A DNA stretch of 13,782 nucleotides from UBA7185 sp964606855 (GTDB lineage Bacteria > Bacillota > Peptococcia > Peptococcales > Peptococcaceae), in NCBI GenBank assembly GCA_964606855.1, contig CAZSHM010000039.1, forward strand, positions 1 to 13,782, in the 5' to 3' direction. Below the pieces are notes generated by a model that saw only the letters and a program-made list of their open reading frames with translations, ran no database searches and was not told the DNA's origin. Made by a program: the position numbers and the translations under genes. Below are positions 1 through 6,728 of this stretch, in pieces; the first letter of the stretch is position 1; each line of letters begins with the position of its first letter.

Positions 1-29
1 GCTAACCCGCATTTCCTGCCGCTTGCCGC

Positions 30-58
30 TTGCCCGACGCGCGCGCATCGGTTATACT
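30..58 (+). promoter_or_regulatory. Predicted sigma-A promoter of dtd
   Basis: The -35 box TTGCCC (30-35) and the -10 box TATACT (53-58) are separated by 17 bp, and the dtd start codon lies 60 bp beyond the -10. The match is 4/6 and 5/6 to consensus. The start of the window upstream holds only a short 7-bp repeat (TGCCGCT twice, 17-30) and no recognisable gene. Confidence 0.55.
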
Positions 59-117
59 GTAGTCAGATGCCGCGGGCGCGCGGCTTGCGCAGGGGCGCGG
101 AAAAGGGGGAAAAACCA

Positions 118-579
118 ATGCGTGCAGTGGTGACGCGTGTGCGGGAAGCGAAAGTGGAAATCGAACAGAAGACGGTGGGGCGCATCGGCCTCGGCCTGCT
201 GGTACTCCTGGGCGTCGGCCCCGCGGATACGGAGCGGGAGGCGGTACGGCTGGCCGAGAAGATCTGCGCCGCGCGCGTTTTTGAGGACAGTCGCGGGAAG
301 ATGAACCTGGATCTCGCGGCGGTGGGCGGCGCACTGCTGGTCGTCTCGCAGTTCACCCTCTATGCCGACCTGAAGAGCCGGCGGCCAGGCTTCAGCGGCG
401 CGGCCGGGCCGGAACACGCACAGCGGCTGTACGAACGCTTTCTCGCAGAGTGCCGTCTGCTCGGCTTCGCGGTGGAACAGGGGCGCTTCGGCGCGCAGAT
501 GCAGGTGCACAGCGTCAACGACGGACCGGTCACGCTGCTCTTTGACACCGACACCCTCTGGGCGCGTGCGCAGCCGTAA
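118..579 (+). CDS. dtd: D-aminoacyl-tRNA deacylase (DTD)
   Basis: This cytosolic editing enzyme hydrolyses D-amino acids (for example D-Tyr) and glycine mischarged on tRNA-Ala from their tRNAs, recycling the tRNA. The protein is 153 aa, normal for the DTD family (about 145-155). Both family signatures are present: SQFTLYAD at residues 77-84, and NDGPVT at 134-139, the Gly-cisPro loop that rejects L-aminoacyl-tRNA. The GKMN motif at 60-63 is also typical. The upstream ATG at 67 would add an Arg-rich leader foreign to the family. The ATG at 118 follows a purine-rich GGGGG/AAAAA ribosome site and gives the canonical MRAVVTRV start. The gene often follows relA in Firmicutes; that neighbour would lie outside the window. 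No terminator separates it from veg, so some read-through is likely. Confidence 0.95.
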   Translation: MRAVVTRVREAKVEIEQKTVGRIGLGLLVLLGVGPADTEREAVRLAEKICAARVFEDSRGKMNLDLAAVGGALLVVSQFTLYADLKSRRPGFSGAAGPEHAQRLYERFLAECRLLGFAVEQGRFGAQMQVHSVNDGPVTLLFDTDTLWARAQP

Positions 580-643
580 ACCTCCTGCCCGGCGGAATGG
601 TGAACATGGTCTCGGGAAACGTCGAAAAAAATCCTAAAAAAGA

Positions 644-673
644 TTGACAGCCCTACGGATGCGTGGGTATAAT
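644..673 (+). promoter_or_regulatory. Upstream tandem promoter P1 of veg
   Basis: A perfect -35 TTGACA (644-649) is followed after 18 bp by a perfect -10 TATAAT (668-673). It sits in an abruptly AT-rich patch and reads towards veg. Confidence 0.8.
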
Positions 674-685
674 ATAAGTTTTTAT

Positions 686-714
686 TTGACAAATCTTCCT
701 CTCTCCTGTATAAT
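686..714 (+). promoter_or_regulatory. Downstream tandem promoter P2 of veg
   Basis: A perfect -35 TTGACA (686-691) and a perfect -10 TATAAT (709-714) are separated by the optimal 17 bp. The start site would lie near 721, about 40 nt before the TTG start of veg. The B. subtilis veg promoter is a well-known strong vegetative promoter, so this fits family knowledge. Confidence 0.88.
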
Positions 715-760
715 AAAGTCTGCGGCTTTGGAGATTGTGTTCTGCGGGGAGGTGAGAAAG

Positions 761-1030
761 TTGCCAAAAAAGGTTTCTAAGGTGCAAGAAGCGCTGTCGC
801 AGTACATCGGCAGCAGCGTCACGCTGAGAGCCAACAGCGGCCGCCGCAAGTACATCGAGCGCTCCGGCATCCTGGAGGGTACATACGCCAATTTGTTTGT
901 GGTGCGCGTGGAGGACAGAGCTGTGGAGCGCAAACTGTCCTTCAGCTATGTAGATCTGTTGACGGGAAATGTGCTGCTCTTTGTCAATCAGGACGGACAG
1001 GACTACCGCTTGGTGGTCAATCAGAGCTAA
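761..1030 (+). CDS. veg: Veg family protein
   Basis: The product is a small cytosolic protein of 89 aa. B. subtilis Veg has been linked to stimulation of biofilm matrix genes, but its molecular activity is uncertain. Recognition rests on the family core GRRK (27-30) followed by IERSGILEGTY (32-42), and an FSYVDLLT segment near residues 61-68, matching the Veg pattern of a conserved basic motif and an SYADILT-like strand. The start is the TTG at 761, because it follows the excellent ribosome site GGGGAGGTGAG with 5 nt spacing; the reading frame extends upstream only through the promoter region and has no ATG with a ribosome site there. Two consensus promoters precede it and a rho-independent terminator follows 12 nt after the stop, so it is essentially monocistronic and probably highly expressed. 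Confidence 0.92.
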   Translation: MPKKVSKVQEALSQYIGSSVTLRANSGRRKYIERSGILEGTYANLFVVRVEDRAVERKLSFSYVDLLTGNVLLFVNQDGQDYRLVVNQS

Positions 1031-1033
1031 GGG

Positions 1034-1068
1034 AAAAAAGGTGCTGCCGAGGAGGCGGCCTTTTTTTT
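1034..1068 (+). terminator. Rho-independent terminator of veg
   Basis: The stem GCTGCC (1043-1048) / GGCGGC (1054-1059) has a GAGGA loop, is preceded by an A-run (1034-1039) and is followed by eight T residues (1061-1068). Confidence 0.9.
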
Positions 1069-1123
1069 GCCCCCTTTTCCGCCCGTCCTTTTCTCCCCGC
1101 CGTGCAGTCTCTCCCCTTGTCGC

Positions 1124-1181
1124 AGCCGGAGCCTTCCGGGCTCTCCGGCTCTTGTCCGGTTTCTTGTCCTTGTCTCTTGTC
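1124..1181. repeat. Intergenic hairpin plus repeated CTTGTC motifs
   Basis: The stretch between the veg and serine-operon terminators holds no gene. It contains an 8-bp inverted repeat (AGCCGGAG at 1124-1131, CTCCGGCT at 1143-1150), followed by four CTTGTC motifs starting at 1151, 1163, 1169 and 1176; a fifth lies upstream at 1116. No T-run follows the hairpin in either direction, so it is not a standard terminator. Function unknown. Confidence 0.5.
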
Positions 1182-1192
1182 TTTGTTCATAG

Positions 1193-1249
1193 AAAAAAGC
1201 GCCTGCCGCCCCGCCTGCGGAGCTCTTCCGCGGCGGTCGCTGCAAACGC
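1193..1249 (-). terminator. Terminator of the serine operon
   Basis: Read on the minus strand, an outer stem GCGTTTGC/GCAGGCGC (complement 1242-1249 and 1199-1206, with G-U pairs) encloses a strong inner stem CCGCCGCGG/CCGC-A-GGCGG. Six T residues (complement 1193-1198) follow directly. It lies about 77 bp past the phosphatase stop. Confidence 0.75.
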
Positions 1250-1325
1250 TCTGTGTTGTATGAATGTTTCCCGAACCTGCCGCGCCTGCCCCTCGGCAAA
1301 CATCTCCGCGCCGGATGTGCGCGCC

Positions 1326-1967
1326 TCAGAGACCGGCCTGCTCAATGCCGCTGAACAGAAAGCCCAGATGCTGCGTGCCGTTCAGCAGCACGATGCGCCA
1401 GCGGCCGTCGTCCTGGCATTCCAGCACGTTGATGCAGGTGTTGTCCTGCTTGATCTGCCAGAAGTGGGACAAATCGAGGCCCAGCAAATCACAAATCACG
1501 GCCTTGTTGACGGCGTCGTGCGCCGCCACCAGGACGCTCCGGCCCGCAAAGCGCGCCGCGTAATCGTCGAATGCGGCGCGGGCGCGGCGGCGCACATCCT
1601 CCAGCGATTCCCCTCCGGGCATCTGCACCAGCTGGGGCGCGCTGTGCCAAGCGGCGTACGCCTCGGGATAGCGCGCCGCGATATCTCCCGCCAGCATGCC
1701 TTCCCAGGCGCCGTGATGGATCTCCAGGAGCCGCGCGTCCGTCTCCACCGGCAGGCCGTGCCGCTCCGCGCACATCCGGCAGGTCTGTAGGGCCCGCTCC
1801 AGCGGGCTGGCGACGCAGGCGTCGATGGGCACGTCGCGCAGGGCCTCCGCCAGCCTGCGGCCCTGCTCCAGGCCGCGGGGGCTCAGCGGGGTGTCCTCCT
1901 GCCCCTGATAGCGCCCCTCGAGGTTCCAAACGGTCTCGCCGTGGCGCACCAAAATAATTCTCGTCAT
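1326..1967 (-). CDS. Histidine phosphatase family protein, probable phosphoserine phosphatase
   Basis: This is a cofactor-independent histidine phosphatase (phosphoglycerate-mutase superfamily) of 213 aa. The catalytic set is complete: LVRHGET at 6-12 with Arg8 and the phospho-accepting His9, Arg58 in SPLERA, the acid Glu82 in LLEIHHG, and the second His150 in VAAHDAVNK. It is the last gene of a T-box-controlled operon with serC and serA. Its ATG starts 24 nt after the serA stop with a GGGGAG ribosome site, so phosphoserine is the likeliest substrate. Histidine-phosphatase-type phosphoserine phosphatases are known, for example in Hydrogenobacter thermophilus, and no HAD-type SerB is seen in this window. 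Substrate assignment is inference from context. Alternatives in the same superfamily are alpha-ribazole phosphatase (CobC) and a broad sugar-phosphate phosphatase; it could also be a true mutase, though that is less likely. Confidence 0.9.
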   Translation of the reverse strand: MTRIILVRHGETVWNLEGRYQGQEDTPLSPRGLEQGRRLAEALRDVPIDACVASPLERALQTCRMCAERHGLPVETDARLLEIHHGAWEGMLAGDIAARYPEAYAAWHSAPQLVQMPGGESLEDVRRRARAAFDDYAARFAGRSVLVAAHDAVNKAVICDLLGLDLSHFWQIKQDNTCINVLECQDDGRWRIVLLNGTQHLGFLFSGIEQAGL

Positions 1968-1991
1968 GACTTTCTCCCCGCTCGTCGCGCC

Positions 1992-3578
1992 TCACGCCCC
2001 GCAGTTGATCAGTTTGACATCCAGGATCCCCTCGATGCCCGAGATCTGCAGCAGGATATCGTTGGGGATGTCGTCGCCCACCGCGATGGCCATGATGTTC
2101 GTGTTGGCTTTCGTGATGCTGCCCACCTGCATGCTGTTGATGTTGATGCCCGCCTTGCCCAGGATCGTGGCGATCTGGCCGATCATGTTGGGCTGGTCGA
2201 TGTGGGGCGCCAGCAGGAGATACCCCTCCGGGTTGAAGTCTACGCGGTACTCGTCCACCTGCACGATCTTCGGCTGCTTGCCGTCAAACAGTGTGCCCGC
2301 CAGCATGTGCTGCCCGTGGCTGGTGGTGATAGTCACCTCGATGGCCGTGGAATAGTACCCATGATTGTGGGACTTGCTCTCCTTCACATGCAGATTGCGC
2401 TTCTTCGCCAGCCCCGGGGCGTTGACATAGTTGACGCTGTCCTGCAGGATGGGGTTCAGCAGGCCTTTCAAGAACGCCGTGGTCAGGTGCTGCGTCTCCG
2501 TTTCGGACAGATCGCCGGAGTATTCGATCTCGATCTCCTCCACCGGGCCGTCGGCCAGGTAGATGGCGATCGTGCCCATGCGCTCCGCCAGGGAGAAGTA
2601 CGGCTGGATGACGGCGGCCACACTCTTGGGGATGGGGGCCATGTTGACGGCGTTCATCACCGGCCGGCCCTCCAGCGCGTCGATGACCCCGTAGGCCACA
2701 TCCACAGCCACGCCCACCTGCGCTTCGATGGTGGATGCGCCCAGATGCGACGTCTGCACTACGTTGTGCATCCCCAGGAAGGGATTGTTTTCGGTCGTCA
2801 GCGGCTCATCGGGATAAACGTCGATGGCCGCGCCGGCGATCTTACCCGACTTTAAGCCGTCGGCCACGGCATAGATGTCGAAGCAGGCGCCGCGGGCGCA
2901 GTTGACCAGGCGCACACCGTCCTTCATCTTGGCGATGCTCTCGGCGTTGATCATATTCTCCGTCTCCTTGGTGAGCGGCGTGTGGATCGTGATATAGTCG
3001 GAGCGGGCCAGCAGTGTGTCGAAATCCACCAGCTCCACACCGGCCTGGCGCGCCCAGTCTTCGGTGATGTAGGGGTCGTAGCCGATGGTCGTCATCTCCA
3101 TGGCCTGCATCCGCTTGGCGACGCGGCTGCCGATGCGGCCCACACCGATGATGCCCAGTGTCTTGCCCTGCAGCTGGATACCTGTGAAACTCTTCCGATC
3201 CCACTTGCCCTCCTGGATAGACTGATGCGCCTGCGGGATATAGCGCGTCATGGCCAGCATCATCCCGCAGGTGTGCTCCGTCGCGGCGATGGTGTTGCCC
3301 TCCGGCGCGTTCACCACCACGATCCCGCGCGCCGTGGCGGCGGGAAGGTTGATATTGTCCACGCCCACACCGGCGCGGCCGATCACTTTCAGGTTGACGG
3401 CGGCATCGATGACCTCCTGCGTGACCTGCGTCTGACTGCGGGTCACCAGCCCGTCGTACTCACCGATGCAGCGAAGCAACTCCTCTGGGGGCATATTTGT
3501 CCTGACATCCACATCATAGTGTTCGCGCAGGATGGCGACGCCTTTCTCGCTGACATCATCGCTGACTAAAATCTTCAT
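1992..3578 (-). CDS. serA: D-3-phosphoglycerate dehydrogenase
   Basis: It oxidises 3-phosphoglycerate to 3-phosphohydroxypyruvate with NAD+, the first step of serine synthesis. At 528 aa it is the long (type I) form: a split substrate domain (1-100 and about 285-315), a nucleotide-binding Rossmann domain (100-285) with GVGRIG at 145-150, an intervening regulatory domain (about 315-450) and a C-terminal ACT domain (about 455-528) where serine usually binds for feedback inhibition. The catalytic residues are Arg229 (NCARG), Glu258 (DEP) and His278 (SHLGAST). The start ATG has a GGAGG site 9 nt upstream. It lies 66 nt downstream of serC; that gap holds only a short GCGCC/GGCGC hairpin (3624-3637) with no T-run. 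It should be controlled both by the T-box and allosterically. Confidence 0.97.
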   Translation of the reverse strand: MKILVSDDVSEKGVAILREHYDVDVRTNMPPEELLRCIGEYDGLVTRSQTQVTQEVIDAAVNLKVIGRAGVGVDNINLPAATARGIVVVNAPEGNTIAATEHTCGMMLAMTRYIPQAHQSIQEGKWDRKSFTGIQLQGKTLGIIGVGRIGSRVAKRMQAMEMTTIGYDPYITEDWARQAGVELVDFDTLLARSDYITIHTPLTKETENMINAESIAKMKDGVRLVNCARGACFDIYAVADGLKSGKIAGAAIDVYPDEPLTTENNPFLGMHNVVQTSHLGASTIEAQVGVAVDVAYGVIDALEGRPVMNAVNMAPIPKSVAAVIQPYFSLAERMGTIAIYLADGPVEEIEIEYSGDLSETETQHLTTAFLKGLLNPILQDSVNYVNAPGLAKKRNLHVKESKSHNHGYYSTAIEVTITTSHGQHMLAGTLFDGKQPKIVQVDEYRVDFNPEGYLLLAPHIDQPNMIGQIATILGKAGININSMQVGSITKANTNIMAIAVGDDIPNDILLQISGIEGILDVKLINCGA

Positions 3579-3644
3579 TGTTCATTCCTCCAGTATAGAA
3601 TAGATGGTTCGCTCTCCCAGGCTGCGCCGAACGGCGCGCCACAC

Positions 3645-4742
3645 TCACGCATGCGCGCGGCGGTAGTCCTCCATAAAGTCCGCCATGGCGCGGCAGGCCT
3701 CCACGGGAACCGCGTTGTAGGCGGAGATACGGCAGCCGCCCACGGAGCGGTGCCCGGAAATTCCCACGAACCCGGCAGCCTTGCCCTGGGCGATGAAATC
3801 CTGCTCCAGCTCCGGCGTGGCCAGCCGGAACGTGATGTTCATGCGGCTGCGGTAGTCCCGCTCGGCATGGCCGCGGTAAAACCCGTCGCTCCGGTCGATG
3901 GCGTCATAGAGGATCCGCGCTTTGACCTCGTTGACCCGCGCAACGGCATCCACGCCGCCCTGGGCCTTGATCCAGTGCAGCACTTTGTTGACCATGTAGA
4001 TGCAGAAGACCGGCGGCGTATTGTACAGGGAATCCTTCTCGGCGAAGGTGGCATAGCGCAGCATCGCCGGCAGTTCCGCCCGCGCCGTCGCCAGGAATTC
4101 CCGCTTGAGGATGACGATGGTGACCCCCGCCGGGCCGAGATTTTTCTGCGCGCCTGCATAGATCAGGGCGAAGTCCGCCACAGGAACACGGCGGGAGAGA
4201 ATGTCGCTGGACATATCGCAGACGACGGGTACCGCAAACTTCGGAAACGTGGGATATTCCGTTCCGTAGATGGTATTGTTGGATGTCAGGTGGATGTAGG
4301 ATGTCCCCGGTCTGAGTGAGAATGTATCCGGAATATAGCTGTGGCCGCGGTCGGCGCTGGATGCAGCCTCGTAGGCCTCCCCGAAAAACTTTGCCTCCGC
4401 CATGGCCTTCTGCGCCCACACGCCGGTGTTGACATAGGCGGCGCGCTCGCCCAGGAAGTTGGCCGGCACCATCAGGAACTGTGTGCTGGCGCCGCCCTGG
4501 AGAAAGAGAATGTCGTAGTCGTCCGGGATCTCCATCAGTTCCCGCAGGAGCGCCTTCGTCTCCTGGTGCACGGCATCGTACTCCTTGCTGCGGTGACTGA
4601 TCTCCAGGATGCTCATGCCGGTGCCCCGGTAGTTCAGGAACTCCGCCCGGGCCTCCTCCAGCACCGCGAGCGGCAGCGCCGAGGGTCCGGCGTTAAAGTT
4701 GTAGGCGCGCCCCGCCGCAGCGGGATTTGCTTGCTCTGTCAT
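3645..4742 (-). CDS. serC: Phosphoserine aminotransferase
   Basis: This PLP-dependent class V aminotransferase of 365 aa converts 3-phosphohydroxypyruvate and glutamate to phosphoserine and 2-oxoglutarate, and can also serve pyridoxal phosphate synthesis. Diagnostic features are the N-terminal YNFNAGPS (14-21), GTGMSILEISHRS (40-52), the PLP-binding Lys200 in AGAQKNLGPAG, and GHRSVGGCR (330-338) near the C terminus. The first ten residues, rich in Ala/Asn/Gln, are a short extension over the usual start. The ATG at 4742 is used because no nearer in-frame start precedes the conserved block. The AAAGGAG site is about 14 nt upstream, which is rather far. It is the first gene of the serine operon, about 130 nt after the T-box terminator. 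Confidence 0.97.
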   Translation of the reverse strand: MTEQANPAAAGRAYNFNAGPSALPLAVLEEARAEFLNYRGTGMSILEISHRSKEYDAVHQETKALLRELMEIPDDYDILFLQGGASTQFLMVPANFLGERAAYVNTGVWAQKAMAEAKFFGEAYEAASSADRGHSYIPDTFSLRPGTSYIHLTSNNTIYGTEYPTFPKFAVPVVCDMSSDILSRRVPVADFALIYAGAQKNLGPAGVTIVILKREFLATARAELPAMLRYATFAEKDSLYNTPPVFCIYMVNKVLHWIKAQGGVDAVARVNEVKARILYDAIDRSDGFYRGHAERDYRSRMNITFRLATPELEQDFIAQGKAAGFVGISGHRSVGGCRISAYNAVPVEACRAMADFMEDYRRAHA

Positions 4743-4873
4743 AGATCTTCACGCTTCTCCTTTCCTGTAAAGCTGTATCGTCGGTGAAAACGGCCGGGAT
4801 GCCCCGCGCTCCGAATCCGGCGCTTGCGGAACATATACGCTCCGCAAATCGGCAGCGGTGCGTGAACCCGGGG

Positions 4874-5080
4874 AAAAAAGAAGCCCGCCCCAGCTATGGG
4901 GCGAGCCATGAATCTCGCGGTACCACCCAAATTGCGCGCGCGCATCTCTCCTCCGCTGTATCGGGCGGGGCCCGTCGAACTCCTCGTTCGCCGCTCCGGA
5001 GCGGAACCAATATGCCCTGCCGCCGTCTCGCACCGACCGACGGCTCTCTGGAGGCGTGACATACCGCTTCTCCTTCATCG
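4874..5080 (-). promoter_or_regulatory. T-box riboswitch, specifier UCC (serine)
   Basis: Read on the minus strand. The T-box sequence GGGTGGTACCGCG lies at 4916-4928. Stem I begins near 5079 with GATGAAGGAGAAG and carries the AGAGAGCCG (AG-bulge) and GGTCGGTGCGAG (GNUG-type distal loop) motifs. The specifier loop reads TGGT-TCC-GCTCC, giving codon UCC at complement 5003-5005, closed by GGAG/CTCC. A short CGGGC/GCCCG hairpin lies in the linker. The leader ends in a terminator: 10-bp stem GGCTCGCCCC/GGGGCGGGCT (complement 4882-4907), then TCTTTTTT. Uncharged tRNA-Ser(GGA) should stabilise the antiterminator and turn on serC-serA-phosphatase. The variable base of the UGGN bulge is U, which would pair with the usual tRNA-Ser G73 only by wobble; the Ser assignment therefore rests on the specifier and the downstream genes. 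Confidence 0.9.
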
Positions 5081-5094
5081 CGTTGCGGTGTGTC

Positions 5095-5121
5095 GCGCGC
5101 TGCGGCTTTTGTGCAGCGCGC
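5095..5121. repeat. Perfect 9-bp hairpin in the 5' leader upstream of T-box Stem I
   Basis: GCGCGCTGC (5095-5103) and GCAGCGCGC (5113-5121) are perfect inverted repeats around a 9-nt loop. The hairpin lies between the predicted transcription start (about 5136) and Stem I of the T-box, so it would be the first structure in the serine-operon transcript. It is not part of the standard T-box architecture. Confidence 0.65.
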
Positions 5122-5142
5122 CGCTTCGTTTCCACGTCTCCC

Positions 5143-5171
5143 ATTATAGCAACCGGAGAATTTTCCGTCAA
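5143..5171 (-). promoter_or_regulatory. Promoter of the serC-serA-phosphatase operon
   Basis: On the minus strand, TTGACG (complement 5166-5171), a 17-bp spacer and a perfect TATAAT (complement 5143-5148) preceded by TGC make an extended -10. Transcription would start near 5136, about 57 nt before T-box Stem I. Confidence 0.88.
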
Positions 5172-5259
5172 GGGAAATCTTACAAAAAATGGCGGAATCG
5201 CGGACTGTCCGCCGCGCGGACCCCTGCCGGGAAATTTGTGAGCATCCCCCGCTTTTGTC

Positions 5260-5288
5260 TGGCGCGGGGCACTGATTTGTGGTACGAT
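5260..5288 (+). promoter_or_regulatory. Possible weak promoter of the radical SAM gene
   Basis: A -10-like TACGAT (5283-5288) is preceded by TGG, an extended -10, but the -35 position (TGGCGC at 5260) matches only 3/6. Nothing better is visible in the 180 bp between the divergent serine promoter and the start codon. That stretch also holds a 15-bp palindrome, GTCCGC-CGC-GCGGAC (5207-5221). Confidence 0.35.
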
Positions 5289-5351
5289 GGATAGGGCGTT
5301 CCGGCGCCTGCCACGGTGCGCGGAGCGGAGAAGATGCGGGGAGGCGGCGCA

Positions 5352-6629
5352 ATGTTTCAATTTGTCTATGCCGATGCGGAAGGCAACGGGTATATCGATG
5401 AGAACTATCTGGGACTGGGGCTCCTGGGCGGGAGCTTTGTGGAGCCCGCGCCGGAGGAGGTGATACCCCTGCCGGAGGGAGCGAGCTTGACGATGATCCC
5501 CGACCGGATCCCGGTGGTGCTCGACCGGGACGGACGCTTTGTGCCCTACCCCGGCCGAGGCTGGGCCATGGGCGCGCTCCTGCCGCAGGGCTATACCCGC
5601 ACGCTCCTGCCCGCGTTCATCCGAGGCGCGGACAGCCCGGCGGGCATGCTGCCGCTCTTCGGCTATACGGCAGTCTTCGCGCGGGACGGCGCCCTCTATG
5701 CTGCCGCCGTGCCCACCGACGCGGACGAGAAGTGGAATCCGCGTCATTTTCACAGCGGCGACCTGCCCGCGCGCGTGGCGCGCCTCCAACGGCGTTTCCC
5801 GCAAAACCGCCTGCTGCGGCAGTTGGGGCACTGCGCCCTCTCCTACGACTGCTTTACCGCACAGAACCTCTTCTACCACCGCTGGGAGGGCGGCATCCCC
5901 GTCTCTCCGATCTGCAACGCCCGCTGCCTGGGCTGCATCTCCCTCCAGCCCAGCGAGTGCTGTCCCTCGCCGCAGAGCAGACTGACCTTCGTGCCCACGG
6001 TGGAAGAGATCACGGAGCTGGCGGTTTATCACCTGCGCGATGCCGAGGACGGCATCATCAGCTTCGGCCAGGGCTGCGAGGGTGATCCCGCTATGCAGGC
6101 GCCGACAGTGGCGCGCGCCATCCGAGCGATCCGGCGCCGGACACCGAACGGCTGCGTCAACATGAATACCAACGCCGGCTCTGTCTCCGGCGTGCGGGCC
6201 GTGGTCGACGCGGGCATCGACTCGCTGCGCGTCAGCCTGAACAGCGCCCGCGAGGAGATCTACCGCATGTACTACCGGCCCGCGGGCTACGGCGGACTGG
6301 AGGATGTGCGCCGCTCGCTCTGCTACGCCGCGGAGCATGGCGTGTACACGTATCTGAATCTGCTGAGCTATCCGGGCGTGAACGACAACGAGCAGGAGAT
6401 CGAGGCGCTCCTGCGCCTGGTGCGCGCTTGCGGTGTCCGCGCGATCCAGGTGCGCAACTTGAACATCGACCCCGCGCTGATGCGCCCCATCGTGGAAGCC
6501 CTGTCCGGGGAGGCGCTGGGCGTGCCGGCCTTTCTGCGCATCCTGTCGGAGGAGGTGCCGGATGTGGCCGTCGGCAACTATACAAAGCCCTTCCGCCGCG
6601 CGGGAGCCCCAAGCGCGCGGAAAAAATAA
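5352..6629 (+). CDS. Radical SAM protein of unknown function
   Basis: The 425-aa protein has a classic radical SAM cluster, CNARCLGC (Cys188, Cys192, Cys195; CX3CX2C), which binds the [4Fe-4S] cluster that cleaves S-adenosylmethionine. SFGQGCEGDP (237-246) probably acts as the GGE-like SAM-binding strand; later strands such as MNTNAG (271-276) and SLRVSLNS (291-298) complete a partial TIM barrel. About 185 residues precede the cysteine motif, unusually many, and show no domain I recognise. A second cysteine pair (Cys203, Cys204) follows soon after. I chose the ATG at 5352 because GGGGAGG lies 8 nt before it; ATG 5334 and GTG 5316 would add only a Gly/Arg-rich leader. It is divergent from the serine operon and just upstream of rpmE, with no terminator between. 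Substrate unknown: peptide, RNA or cofactor modification are all possible. Confidence 0.88.
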   Translation: MFQFVYADAEGNGYIDENYLGLGLLGGSFVEPAPEEVIPLPEGASLTMIPDRIPVVLDRDGRFVPYPGRGWAMGALLPQGYTRTLLPAFIRGADSPAGMLPLFGYTAVFARDGALYAAAVPTDADEKWNPRHFHSGDLPARVARLQRRFPQNRLLRQLGHCALSYDCFTAQNLFYHRWEGGIPVSPICNARCLGCISLQPSECCPSPQSRLTFVPTVEEITELAVYHLRDAEDGIISFGQGCEGDPAMQAPTVARAIRAIRRRTPNGCVNMNTNAGSVSGVRAVVDAGIDSLRVSLNSAREEIYRMYYRPAGYGGLEDVRRSLCYAAEHGVYTYLNLLSYPGVNDNEQEIEALLRLVRACGVRAIQVRNLNIDPALMRPIVEALSGEALGVPAFLRILSEEVPDVAVGNYTKPFRRAGAPSARKK

Positions 6630-6647
6630 AAATCGCCAAAAAAAGGA

Positions 6648-6676
6648 TTGACGCGCATTCGGAAAACGGGTATACT
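6648..6676 (+). promoter_or_regulatory. Promoter of rpmE
   Basis: TTGACG (6648-6653), a 17-bp spacer and TATACT (6671-6676) match consensus at 5/6 each. The start would lie near 6683, leaving a leader of about 46 nt. Confidence 0.85.
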
Positions 6677-6728
6677 AGGTAGACGTGATGTGCAGCAGGG
6701 AAATTTTGTAGAGAAAGAGGTGTGACGG

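Noticed and set aside
969..1790. Plus-strand open frame spanning the veg terminator and the phosphatase
   Set aside because: It crosses two terminators and opposes a gene with complete catalytic residues.
1941..2855. Plus-strand open frame opposite serA
   Set aside because: Asp/His/Val-rich composition typical of an antisense shadow; serA is certain on the other strand.
5095..5136. Reading the 9-bp GCGCGCTGC hairpin, or a GGAGACGTG/CACGCCTCC pairing, as T-box Stem I
   Set aside because: The AG-bulge and GNUG motifs, and a specifier loop in the expected place, all lie further downstream, so Stem I starts near 5079. The alternative UCC in CCTCCA is on the 5' side of Stem I and not in the specifier loop.
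4749..6338. Long minus-strand open frame opposite the radical SAM gene and T-box region
   Set aside because: It runs through the serine promoter and T-box, shows no family motif, has Arg/Ala/His-rich shadow composition, and opposes a gene with a clear radical SAM motif.
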